Shown piece after piece: positions 11,617 to 21,432 of a stretch of DNA of 62,442 nucleotides (position 1 is its first letter; every line of letters starts with the position of its first letter). Source of the stretch: Paramarasmius palmivorus. Its lineage: Eukaryota; Basidiomycota; Agaricomycetes; Agaricales; Marasmiaceae. A program made the position numbers and the translations under genes. The notes beneath the pieces are model-generated. The model did no database searches and had not been told where the DNA came from. It worked only from the letters and a program-made list of their open reading frames with translations. Where the stretch lies: positions 1-62,442 of the forward strand of contig JAYKXP010000214.1 of NCBI GenBank assembly GCA_037176845.1. The letters are read 5' to 3'.

Positions 11617-11755
11617 CATTTTGATAGGGCTACCCTCCCACAAGCCCTTGTCACGTCTAACGTCACTGTGACATGCCTGATTAAGCGTGTTCCGTTTTTT
11701 TCTCGCATCGCGTCTACCATCCATTTGGATGCTACCTGCCATTTTCGCTGCCTGA

Positions 11756-14737
11756 ATGTCCAATGACAGTGCCTTGCACCATCAGCAAGTAGCGCGTCAT
11801 ACGCAGAATCTACTTCAACGATCTCGAGAGACCCAAGCTCGGCAATCCCAATATGATTCACTCGCAACACGGAACACATTGGTCGAAGCATATCGGGCTC
11901 TGAGTGGACATACAGCGCGAGAATGGCAGCTCGATGTTGCGGAAGCATTACTCCTCCAGCGGGACTGCCTTGTGATTGCTGGAACAGGCTCCGGAAAGAC
12001 TGTACCCTTCACCATTCCTCTCCTTTTACCGCACAATCGTGAAAAAATTGCTATCATAATTTCTCCTATTAAAACGCTTCAGGGTGAACAGGTCTGTATT
12101 CAACTCGTTACGCGATCCACCTTCTCTCATCAATAATTCTAGGCCGATCGATTCAACAAACTTGGGATACAAGCTGTTGCTGTCAACGGAGATACATGGA
12201 ATCCAAAGCTCTCGAAGGTATGTCTCAGTGGCCTTCTCTATTGCCCATCTCAATTAAGCTTTTAACCAATGCAGGAGCTCTCTGACTATGCACATCAAGG
12301 CATTTTCTGTGGTCCAGAGATGATCATGGGTTACGAGGAGTTTTCGGATTGGTTATCGAAGCCTGAAACCCTTGACCGTGTCCTTTACCTTGCTGTTGAT
12401 GAGGCACATTGTATTTCGATGTGGGGTGGTGATTTCCGTCCTGCATATAGTAAACTTGCCAAACTACGCTCTATTCTTCCCAAAAAAATCCCAGTCCTCG
12501 CCACAACTGCCACTGCAACACCCCGCACCGAGAAAGAGATCTGCAAGGTCCTCGAGATAGATAGATCAGATGCCGTTTATGTCAACTTGGGTAACGACCG
12601 CCCCAATATCTCCCAAGAGCTCCATGTCATGGAGAATGCCCAAGACTACGACGCCATGATCCCTTTTCTCCCAGACCCTGATACTCCACCCGAGGAGTGG
12701 AAGAAAACTCAAGTTTTCATCCATTCCGTTGATCAGGCTATGATGGTCTGTCGAGAGATTCGTAAACGCTACAGCCCCCAGCAGCAAAGATTCATATGCA
12801 ACCTACATGCTCGTGGATCATCGGCCTGGAAGAAAGCTCGTCTCAGAGACTTTCGCAATGGGAAGATTAAGGTTTTAGTTGCTACGGAAATTGGAAGCAT
12901 GGTGAGCCTATTCACTTGCGAGTTTCTGATGCTGATGGCAGCTATATAGGGTACGGATATACCAGATATCGAAGTCGTTATACAATTTGGGCTACCACAA
13001 TCATTGGAGATTTACACACAGCGAGCTGGGCGAGCTGGTCGTACAACCACATTACGTGCGCGCGCTATTATGTTAGTTCCAAAATCGGCATATGTGCGCA
13101 TCAAGAAGAAGAAGAGGAAAAAAGGGAAGGCAACAGTGCAGGAGCCTGAGTCAGAGGTGGAGATGGAGATCTTTGCAGGCGAGAGCTTCTCGGAACTGCA
13201 AACTGGTGTCGAAGATGGTTATGTTCCACCGCCACCTGCAGTTTTATCTGAAATTCAAGATGATATTCAGGATGGAAAGGAGTGGAAGATGAAGGTGGAG
13301 CCATCTCTCCGTCGGTACATTATGGCTAATGGTGGATCATGCCGGCGTCAGATCCTCAATGTATACTTCAACAATCCACCTCAGACATCCCGTACGTTAA
13401 AGTCCAACTCATCAATCTTCTTCCATTTCTAATTGACGTATGCAGTGCCAATCGGGATATGCTGTGACTTGTGCGAGGGTATCAACCCTGTACATGGATT
13501 AGTCAGTGAAAGTCAAGTTGACGTCGAGGACACCCAATCCGCTTCAAGTGGGTCTCGTCCAGGTACACCTCCTCCATTTGAGTCACCTCCAAGCAGCGTA
13601 CACTCTACACCTTCAAAAACACAGAATTCCAACGGAAAACGGTCAATGACATGTTCCGAACCACGGCAACGGTATCACCGAAGACATGGAAAACACCTCG
13701 CAGATGCAAAGGCAGCACTGACACATTGGCGTGTCCGAGCCATGCACTCGCGTTACTCTTCTACTCCTTTTACGGCCGAGGTCCTCCTTCCTGACCACTT
13801 CATTACATCGCTTGCCTCCAATCAAGACATCCGGACCGTCGAAGACATTACGTCGATGATTCCAAATGTTCGGTGGCCATTCGTCCAAACCTTTGGAAAA
13901 GATGTTCTTGCCGTGTTGAAAGGAGTTGATGACGAGTTTGAAGCAAGGAAGAAACATGAGCGAAAGGAGAAGCAGGCGAGGAAGGACGCAGAGAGAGCCG
14001 AACGGGAGGAACGGAAGAAGAAACAACGTGAAGCAGAAAGGCTAGAGGTGGAACGGTCTCGCAAGGAGAAGGAACGAGAGCGAGAACGAGAGCAAGCAAG
14101 CAATCGCCAGCTCGCCGTTCAACAACGGGTAGTATCCGAACAGCGCCACCTTGCCCGTGAAGAAGCTAAGCGAAAAAAGGAGAATGCTGCCGCTGCTGAG
14201 TATCTAAGAAAGATCAGTAACCCAAAGCGAAGAGGGAGGAAGCCAAAGGTAAGCACTTTTCTCAATCATTTAATACCCTCTATCTCATGCCTTTCGAAGC
14301 CACCACCTGGGCTGGAGCGTTACATTGCGGAGATGAACCTACCGAATCCAGATACCCCTGGACCAGTCGCCTCTTCATCGATATCAGCAATGACAAGCCC
14401 GTCAATGTCAACACTTGTCTTTCCGTCACTGATATCACCTGAGATCAACTCGTCTGCTCCCATCCCAACACCATCACGAATTCCGTTCAGTCCACGACGC
14501 GATAGAAATATTGTGTTTCCTGGGCCGTGCCTGGCCCCCAGTGCTCCAGATCATTATCCTCCAGATTTATGTTCAGACAATAGATGGTATTACCCTAATT
14601 CAGCTAGTCCCAGACCGCATTCTGCATCTCCATTTCCACGTATAACAGTGCCCATCATTCAATCTACTCCTAACACTACTAGTAACACAAGTAGCACATA
14701 TTCTGATTGCAATAATCCCTTCATTAATCATCTTTAA
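11756..14737 (+). CDS. RecQ-type DNA helicase encoded by transposon copy 2
   Basis: This is an SF2 3'-5' DNA helicase of the RecQ type, predicted at 906 aa from six exons (11756-12091, 12143-12217, 12275-12901, 12950-13391, 13446-14248, 14300-14737). Motifs in order are Walker A AGTGSGKT (75-82), SPIKTLQGEQ, DEAHCISMWGGDFRP (DEAH at 179-182, typical of RecQ), TATATP, VLVATEIGSMGTDIPD (motif V) and QRAGRAGR (370-377). A zinc-binding-like cluster follows with Cys477, 499, 500 and 503. A basic patch KKKKRKKGK interrupts the region after motif VI. The C-terminal third is a charged coiled coil with an AT-hook-like RRGRKPK and a Ser/Pro-rich tail. There is no HRDC domain. No inactivating change is visible, unlike copy 1. 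It presumably serves mobility of the element. Confidence 0.85.
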
Positions 14738-14743
14738 TACACA

Positions 14744-17493
14744 CTAATACATCTGCTGAGTTGACCTAACAAAGAAACGATTATCATGCCATTTATCAAG
14801 CCACCCGCCGTAAAGGACTTTATCAGCTCCAGTGAGCAGATAGTCCTTTGCACGATCATCCTTGTGAAGAGTCCGACCTTCATGAAGTTTATGCAACTCT
14901 TTATAAGAGTTTACTAAACGCTGTACGTCTTTCTCCTTCTTTGGTGCAGTATGGCGTTTACCCCGTGTGTATGTTTCGAACTGATCTTCGATATGCTCAG
15001 TGACAGCACGTATAGTTGGTACTGCAGGATGAAGCTTCTTGAGAAACTTCCAGTCGATGTTCGGGCCTTCTGAGCGATATGTATCCTGAATAAAATGGTC
15101 AGTTACTGTCATGAGGACACCGTACTTGTACCTACTTTTATATCACGATTATTATGTTCTTGCTTTTGATCGAATGGTACAAATGAATTGGGACGCCCTG
15201 AAATAGTCATTAACCAGCAGTTCATCCGAACATGTTGACTGAAAGCAAGGGGATGATATTAGCTCTGATAGGCATACAGAAAAAGCTTAACTCACGCAAT
15301 CTCTGCAGGCCACTCGCGATGAAGTCCTTGAAGAAGCTCAATACATTCAGTTGCATAGTTACCGTTTCCACCACCAATAAACTGAAGGAAGAAGAAAGGA
15401 AGCAGCTTTTCAAGCATCCCTACGTCCCCAGATTTAATTGATCTACGAAGCAAGAGATATGGAAGAATGTCTCGGAGAAACATTGTATGCTGCTGTTTTA
15501 CTTCATCTTGCTTTTCTTTTGGCAGGCCTTTCATCTTGTCAATGGCTAATGATGTGGCGTGTTTCCGATAGATGGTAGCGGCCATGTCCTGGAGCTGTTG
15601 CGGTGTCTTGGTGCGCAATTCTGAAAGCGTTGCCACACCTCCTTCGGCCAACCAACAAGCGCGTATCTCCGCCTCAGCAACGTGATGCAGTGCTTCATTG
15701 AGGTGATGATGGAAGACCCCCTTAGTCTCGACCTTATTAAGCCCCTTCCTCTCCAACTGGTTGAAAGCGTTAAGTAAACCACTTCCCTTCGCTCTACCGA
15801 GATACTGGGTGTGATAGGTATTCGCGGCAGCCATAGCGAAGTGAAACCACCCAAATGGTGTGATTAACCATTCAAGACGCTCAAAAGAGTTCACGTCCTC
15901 CGCACGCTGTTGAAAGAGCCCCCGAAGACGCGACACGGTAAGCTGATCTCCGATAAAAAAGAACACTTGATTCCAGCCAATGTGTTCTTTCTTGCTTTCT
16001 TCTCCCATACCAAGCTGTCGAAGCCATTCCGGGAGCAGCTGAATGTGGTCCTCGTAGCTTGCCTCAGCCATGTTCACTGTACCAAGGAGGAACTGATTTG
16101 TCACTTGATCAGGACCTGTGGCGAGCTTACAGACAGGAGGCGGAGGGCGAAGGAAGACCGAACTCTTCCCGGTATACGTGTGCAGCTCAAATTCCGGTGC
16201 GTCGAGCAGATACTGCATGATGATGTATGTTGTGTGAACATCGATGGTGACTTGAGCCTGTTGGCTTAGTGTGAATATGTCGATGGGAGTAAGGGGTGAT
16301 TTCATTCCTTCGGCGCGTTTCTCTTGTAAATCGCGATTGGCATGAGGGGAGAGCCGTCGTGCGCCACGGCGCACATATACCGTGCATGCAGTGCCACTCG
16401 TGAATTGCTTGAGGTTATCGAGCCGCTGTGAATAGACTCTGGTGGCGATTTCAATGTTGTCGTACGTCAGCTCCCAAGAGCAAACTGGCAAGAGGCCACA
16501 GACTTCAATCATCTTCTCGTTTGACATACGCGGGACGGACTCTGTGGTCCATTTGAAGCTCATCGTGAGGCCGAGGGCGTGGAGCGTATCAAATGCTTTC
16601 GCTGTGGTTCCCTTGAACTTGAAATATATTGCAAGCATTTTCTGCATTCGATTGTGTCGATTATTCCGACTATATGACAGCAGGGATACAAACAGAACTA
16701 AAATCTGTGCATGCGTTCAGAAATTGAATTTTATGGACCCTCGATAAGGACACACCTTGCTATCACTCTTTCGAACTTTGTCCCCTTTCCTCCTACACTC
16801 TGGTATCGCCAAATCCTCCACAAAGTTTGATACAAGAGGAGCCTCACGCAGCAACATCTGTCTCATCGACTCAAAGTCAAATCGTGTGAGCTCCTCTGCA
16901 CGAAGGTCCCCAACACTTCCTGTTCTGAAATACCCCCCCACATCCTCGAGTTCTTCTTCAATAGCCTTCCCTAGAATTTCCTTCGCAATCTCAACCATCA
17001 CTTTCTGGGCTCCGCTAGCACGCTTCTTCTTGTATCGCTTCGAACGGGGCGGCTTGAACCAGCGACGGAATATGCCCAACAACTCCACGCTCCCAAGTAA
17101 TGCTGAACGAGCATACTGTATCGTCGGGTCCTGAACACAAGACTCATCTCCCCAACTTAAGAAGTCCAAAAAAAGTGGCAGGTCTAATCCCTCCTCTTTC
17201 ATCACAGCCAAAACTCTGCGTACACTCGATGCCATCGGTCGATTACCAATCTTCTCCCGTAGAATTCTGGTGTTCCTTATGAATGGTGGTTCATTTGTGA
17301 TTTCAGTTGGTATATATGAGGAAAGAGTGGGAGTAGAGCGTGGTTCAAAGCTTTGCTGATCATCGTCCTCGCTGCTGGAACCCGAATTAGATTCAGAATC
17401 GTCATCGGAAGTGTCGGCGGTATATAGATAAGACGTATAGCTTTCGGGGTCTTCAAAGAGCATGTTCCATTCGACATCTTCATTTTCAGCCAT
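14744..17493 (-). CDS. DUF6589-domain protein of transposon copy 2, candidate transposase
   Basis: The exons 17493-16756, 16641-15296, 15238-15136 and 15085-14744 join to about 842 aa with no stops. The DUF6589 core spans roughly residues 250-830. A hydrophobic strand ends in GDQLT (Asp near 478), followed by FGWFHF and later HREWP and EHNNRDIK. A strand-terminal Asp of this kind is what an RNase H-like (DDE) fold would show, but this is inference. The upstream in-frame ATG at 17697 is inside the terminal repeat and is disfavoured. The stop lies 6 bp from the helicase stop. The sequence is identical to copy 1 except for a single T/C difference in the C-terminal exon (3325/14963), as far as I can see. 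Confidence 0.8.
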
Positions 17494-17624
17494 GTCCGGA
17501 GAAAGAAGAACGATATATTTGAGTAAAACGCGGGTGTTGAAGTTGGGCTGAAGTGCCGGTCGAGCGTTGACCGGCACTTGCTGTGCGTCACGCTGCGGCC
17601 TGAGGGAGGGTGCCTCGGTTAAAA

Positions 17625-17744
17625 TGCACCAGACCCTCTGGGAATGTTCCGAATCCGATTTTCGACTGATCAAAATCTTTTCATTATCAAAAGCCATAAA
17701 TTATCTAAATCAGGACATTCCCCCGAGGGTCTGTATCGAGACTA
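17625..17744 (-). repeat. Right terminal inverted repeat, transposon copy 2
   Basis: On the minus strand it starts TAGTCTCGATACAGACCC and reaches CAGAGGGTCTGGTGC at 17639-17625. It covers the start of the longer DUF6589 reading frame and probably holds that gene's promoter. Confidence 0.82.
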
Positions 17745-17752
17745 CGAATCCC
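17745..17752. repeat. Target-site duplication CGAATCCC (right)
   Basis: This is an exact copy of 11479-11486, and host sequence CAGAGTTGAATCAT follows. Confidence 0.85.
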
Positions 17753-18321
17753 CAGAGTTGAATCATCACGTAGTACTCTCGAGTACGACTGAATTGCGGC
17801 GAGACGTTTGATCCTAGCAGCTTGTAAATCATCAGTATTTAGCTCGTATTTGTAAGTTCAGCAATGTAATATTTATTGCGCAATGCTCACGGCGAAAGCG
17901 ATTTCCATATAAGGTAAGCATCCTTCCATTTCGGGAATGAACTTGGGAGGTAGAGCTTTGAAGTGCTGCGGTGGTTTTGCATAGATGTCGAGAGGGTTCA
18001 AACTGTGTGTGGTATGGGATATGAGACGATGGACATGTTGACCTAGCGCGAATGGTGAAGCTTGCAAGGCGACGAATAGATATAACGCACTATTGCGAGT
18101 GGGTCTGGTGCAGCGAGTCCTCGAGGTGTAGATGCTCTAGGTTAAAAGGTATATGAGTGTTTCCGACAAAGAAAAGAAGCGCTGGCCATGGAGCGGAGTT
18201 GACAGCACTCATATACATCGAACCTCACAATTTCGCACCCATACACAACAAGCAACACAATCTCCATTCAAAGCAAGTCCGAAATCCAAAACACACACTC
18301 CCATCACCCCCAACCATCCAA
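17753..18321. other. Left-arm intergenic sequence
   Basis: The sequence is the reverse complement of about 24762-25325 in the right arm, with scattered differences. I see no gene in it. It is the 3' flank of the 125-aa protein gene. Confidence 0.6.
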
Positions 18322-18699
18322 TCAATTATCATACACAATAAACGCCGCCATCTTCTCATCCCGAACCACCGCACTCGAAACCTGTCCAGACACATCCGCA
18401 GTAGTAATATCCGGACTTTCCCATTTCACAAGCGTAGCTCCAGTCCAACTCCTACCAACCGGCTGACGCAACAAAGAAGGTCCAACACTATACACGGCCT
18501 CTCCAGCACCCTCAAAGTAGAACGCGAACCGTTCAAAGGTGTATGAATGGGATACGATGAACCGAGTTACACCTTGGGAGGTGGTTGAGTTTGCACCGAC
18601 GTGGTTGGGGATACGGCCGTTGCTTTGGAAGGCTAGGAGATGGAGTTTTCCGGGTCCGCGGACGTATACGGTGAGTGTGTTGCCGTTTGTGAAGACCAT
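18322..18699 (-). CDS. Small beta-rich protein, left-arm copy (125 aa)
   Basis: The gene is a single exon. It starts MVFTNGNTLTVYVRGPGKL, with motifs SHSYTFERFAF, GAGEAVYSVGPSLL and a C-terminal AFIVYDN. It has no signal peptide, membrane segment or cysteine cluster. The alternating hydrophobic pattern suggests an all-beta cytosolic protein, comparable in size to mushroom lectins, but I do not recognise a named family. Relatives in this window are 24384-24761 (almost identical, inverted-repeat partner), 53160-53543, 61700-62086 and a fragment at 19614-19784. A TATA box lies about 130 bp upstream. Confidence 0.72.
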   Translation of the reverse strand: MVFTNGNTLTVYVRGPGKLHLLAFQSNGRIPNHVGANSTTSQGVTRFIVSHSYTFERFAFYFEGAGEAVYSVGPSLLRQPVGRSWTGATLVKWESPDITTADVSGQVSSAVVRDEKMAAFIVYDN

Positions 18700-18826
18700 G
18701 GTTAAAGATCTGAAGAGGAATTAGAGATATGCAGATGTGGAAAGCTCGAAATGCGTACTTGTAGTAGTACTTGAGATATGCGATATGCGAGAAGGATGGG
18801 TCTTTATGAGTACCAGGCGATGAGTC

Positions 18827-18833
18827 TTTTATA
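18827..18833 (-). promoter_or_regulatory. TATA box of the left-arm 125-aa gene
   Basis: TATAAAA on the minus strand, in the context GGGTATAAAAGAC, is shared with the right-arm copy at 24225-24231. Confidence 0.6.
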
Positions 18834-19082
18834 CCCAACCCAAGAGAATCTCATATTTCCTATTCCTGTTAGATGCATCATGCGATATGCACGTCTCAGA
18901 GTATGAACGCTGTAATCCTTCTGCCAGCTCGCAATTTGCATGTTTCGAGGATCGATGTCCGATGTCCCAGAGTTCCTGCGCTTTCGGATTGCCTGAAACA
19001 GAGGAATCTCGAGCCAAAATCAGCCTATGTGAGACGAATTAGACTTGCCTACGATCGCCTGTTCTTCGTGTATGATGCATGA

Positions 19083-19613
19083 GTTTTGAAAACCCGGGAA
19101 TAGCGTTGGATTATCTGACAGTGGCTATCGAACGTTGTACCGCAACTTTTATAACCCCGACTTGAATGAACTTTGAAAACGTCAACGTCGTACATTAGTA
19201 TAGAAGGTGGCACGCACCCTCAGGCATTACTAGCCCTGTGTTTCCATTGCAAGGAAGGTCCCTCCGAGTCCAAAAAGAATATTAGATGCAGAGAGATACA
19301 TCGAACCTTTTTTTTTTTTTCTTTTTTCCTTTTGCTTCCGTCGACGTGCACCCTTAGAAAATGCAGACCGCACGTCAGAACCCAGGAAATCGAGAAGGAG
19401 GCTGAGGTGGCGTACTGTCCATGCTAGTTGGATAGTACCTAGATCCAAACAAGTACACCCGCCGCGGCCCAATTTACAAATGTCAGATTCAGTGGCCTGG
19501 ACCCCTTTAATACAGTCGCCGGCGGGATACGATTTCCTAGTCCTAGTCTTGGGACATCCTGAACGAGCCAAGGCTTGGTCTTCCTTGTCCGAGTCTCCGC
19601 CTCCACATTCGGG
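19083..19613. other. Left-arm intergenic repeat sequence with a poly-T tract
   Basis: This belongs to a repeat family also seen at about 23690-23960, 33990-34133 and 55395-55571 (shared words include ATCCAACG, CACTGTCAGAT and AACGTTCGATA). A T-rich tract lies at 19306-19333. No gene is visible. Confidence 0.5.
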
Positions 19614-19784
19614 TCTCGACGCACTTTCCAGCTCGATACTGTACACCGCTTCCTCGGCTCCTTCAAAGTAGAACGCAGAACTGTACCTGCGGTTTTGATG
19701 GAATTGACGTGGTAGGTGATATTGCCGTTGCCGTTGTTTTGGTAGGATAGCAGGCCTAGGTGGAGTATTCTGGGGCCATGGTAC
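19614..19784 (-). pseudogene. Fragment of a small beta-rich protein gene
   Basis: On the minus strand, a short block downstream of CCATGG is recognisably the family's LLSYQ-N-NG region. It is followed by FYFEGAEEAVYSI, matching the family's FYFEGAGEAVYS. The parts are in different frames and the C-terminal third is replaced by unrelated sequence. The right arm lacks this block, so it was lost there or gained here. Confidence 0.6.
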
Positions 19785-20295
19785 TGGAGAGTGTGTTAGA
19801 GAGGTAGATAAAGTTAGATGTATAGGACTAGGACAGCTCGGAGTGCAAGAAGAATGGCCTTTCTGCACCCAAAACGTGTATCTTTTGTACACCCCCTTGA
19901 ATGCGGACGAAAAACGTATGGTTGTCCTTTATCCTCGTGTCTCATTCTGTCGAGCTCTGAAACGAAAACATGAGCCTGTGTCCTGCGTCCTGTCAAACAT
20001 GAATGAACGCGTAATAATGAGTGGACGTGAGGTACCAGAACCTGAATAGTTCATTCACCAACGAGATATCGACATGTTTGGAGGCGCAAATAATTCTGGG
20101 GCTCAACTCAATGGTCCCTGGAAGACGAAATAGCGCAAAGAGTACCCCAACCACAGGGCGGCATCTCGACTTCACCATTGCAACTTGGCTCTATCGCAAA
20201 AGGCTTGAGCGTTGATATAGATACTGCATTGGAGAGTGAAAAGGCCTACGTACCCTGCAATCAGTCGCGGGATTCTGAAGACAACGATGGTTTTC

Positions 20296-20440
20296 TTGAA
20301 TCCTTGTTGTCGAGTCTCTATCTCAGACTGTACGTGGAGAACATTGAACGACGTGTGAGATGACGAGTTCTCAAGGCAGACTAGTCGTGGAGATTATATG
20401 GTTTTTGAAAACGCGTAAAGATAAAATACAAGATGTCGAT
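20296..20440 (+). repeat. RCF1 3'-flank sequence, source of dispersed copies
   Basis: This lies immediately downstream of RCF1 and contains GGAGATTATATGGTTTTTGAAAACGCG. Diverged copies occur at about 10372, 25382, 52003 and 56195. Confidence 0.55.
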
Positions 20441-20526
20441 GAGTGGTGATGATTATTCCATGCTACAGTACCTAAGAATGTATAAGTAACGTCCAAACGT
20501 ATCTCTTTCTCTACTCACCCAAACGC

Positions 20527-21045
20527 TCACTTGCCCAACCACTTCCACCAACTACTCTGCGTCTTCTTCTCTTCCTGCACCTCCTTCTTCTCTATCAACT
20601 TTTTCCTCATCTCCTGCTCAACCTTCTCAACCCTCTCCGCCTCTCTAACCCTCTCATCAAACTCCTCCCTCTCCTTCCTCGCCTTCCCCTCCATCTCCTC
20701 CCTAATCCTCCTCTGCACCTCCACATTCTCCTCCAAATTCCCTTGTCCCCAAGTATATATCCCACCACACACAGCCAGAATAGTCCCCAGCTGCGCACCG
20801 ACACGCATGCGGAGCCAGAATTGGAATTGTTTTTGGTTACGCGTTCGTAGGGAACGTGAGGCGAGGATTAGGGCGGTGGTGGTGAGGAGGACGCCGATTG
20901 GGACAAAGGGGTTTTCGTGGCATTTGCGGATGGCTTTTTCGGCTAGGGTTTCGTTGAAGCGGTGCAGGGAGAGGCCGTAGGGGCCTTTTTCGGATTCTGG
21001 GGTGTCTTGTTGGGAGGTAGTAGGTGTTGGTGTAGGTGTGCTCAT
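20527..21045 (-). CDS. RCF1: Respiratory supercomplex factor 1 (HIG1 domain protein)
   Basis: A single-exon 172-aa protein of the fungal Rcf1 type. It sits in the mitochondrial inner membrane and associates with cytochrome c oxidase and the III-IV supercomplexes. The HIG1 domain spans about residues 30-105: ENPFVPIGVLL opens the first membrane helix, and GTILAVCGGIYTWG forms the second. Between them is QFWLRMRVGAQ, which fits the family motif QX3RXRX3Q exactly. A charged C-terminal coiled coil follows and ends SSWWKWLGK. The N-terminus is Thr/Pro rich. It is transcribed divergently from MTG2, another mitochondrial gene, across about 390 bp. A broken copy exists at 55700-56132. Confidence 0.92.
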   Translation of the reverse strand: MSTPTPTPTTSQQDTPESEKGPYGLSLHRFNETLAEKAIRKCHENPFVPIGVLLTTTALILASRSLRTRNQKQFQFWLRMRVGAQLGTILAVCGGIYTWGQGNLEENVEVQRRIREEMEGKARKEREEFDERVREAERVEKVEQEMRKKLIEKKEVQEEKKTQSSWWKWLGK

Positions 21046-21432
21046 CGTCGACTCCGAGGTCGCGATTTCCGGTCAAAGGTTTTGATTCCGGATTTCTGAA
21101 TCCCACGCTCAGAGTCTGAGCCTTGCGCTTTTTCGAAATTCGTCTCTCGTTCAACTTCTCGCCACGGTCTCTGCAGCTGGTACTGGTACTGGTAAGTAGA
21201 AGTCTTGTTTTGACAATACGCGAAAAGAATGACTTTGTGGATCCGGATACGGATACTGGTTAGCTCCAGCAGTGGGTACCCTAAGCTTGAACCGAACGTT
21301 CATATATGTATATGTATATTCCTCCATAGCTAGAGACTTTAGAAGAATGTAACTACTATAGCTAGTACAAATGAATCGTACGCGTTCACAAAAGCTCAAA
21401 ATGTGCGTATTTTTCCACGGGCGCCTAAACAC
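21046..21432. promoter_or_regulatory. Divergent promoter region between RCF1 and MTG2
   Basis: A 387-bp intergenic region between two head-to-head nuclear genes for mitochondrial proteins, and therefore a likely bidirectional promoter. It contains an alternating ATATGTATATGTATATT stretch near 21303 but no convincing TATA box on either strand. Confidence 0.55.

Larger units (their letters stand above)
11487..17744 (+). mobile_element. Complete helicase/DUF6589 DNA transposon, copy 2 (6258 bp)
   Basis: The element is bounded by an 8-bp perfect target duplication. It starts TAGTCTCGA and ends in the reverse complement. The inverted repeats continue imperfectly for about 120-130 bp (shared blocks TTTAGATAATTT, AAAAGATTTTGA and CAGAGGGTCTGGTGC). 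It encodes an apparently intact RecQ-type helicase and an apparently intact DUF6589 protein, convergent and almost gapless. The closest described category I recall is the AcademH lineage (Academ DNA transposons with a superfamily II helicase, reported from fungi), but I could not verify that match. It is inserted at the edge of the Helitron-like sequence in the left inverted-repeat arm. Confidence 0.85.
6185..20305 (+). repeat. Left arm of large inverted repeat (interrupted)
   Basis: The reverse complement of 23128-30095 can be followed through this interval. DUF6535 gene, 105-aa gene, intergenic blocks and 125-aa gene all appear in the same order and opposite orientation. The outer boundary is near 6185/30095, just before CTGTTGTCTCTCG. 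The inner boundary is near 20305/23128, after a TCTTGAAT motif. The arm is about 7 kb longer than its partner because of the partial gene duplicate, the Helitron-like insertion and the helicase/DUF6589 transposon between about 10580 and 17756. Confidence 0.85.

Noticed and set aside
11639..17744. Possibility that the helicase element is itself a Helitron
   Set aside because: The helicase is RecQ-type, not PIF1-type, there is no Rep domain, and the element has inverted repeats and an 8-bp duplication. The Helitron-like hairpin belongs to the neighbouring older insertion.
19230..19892. 220-codon minus-strand frame
   Set aside because: It passes through a poly-T tract, repeat sequence and a frame-broken fragment of the small beta-rich family. 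No consistent protein.
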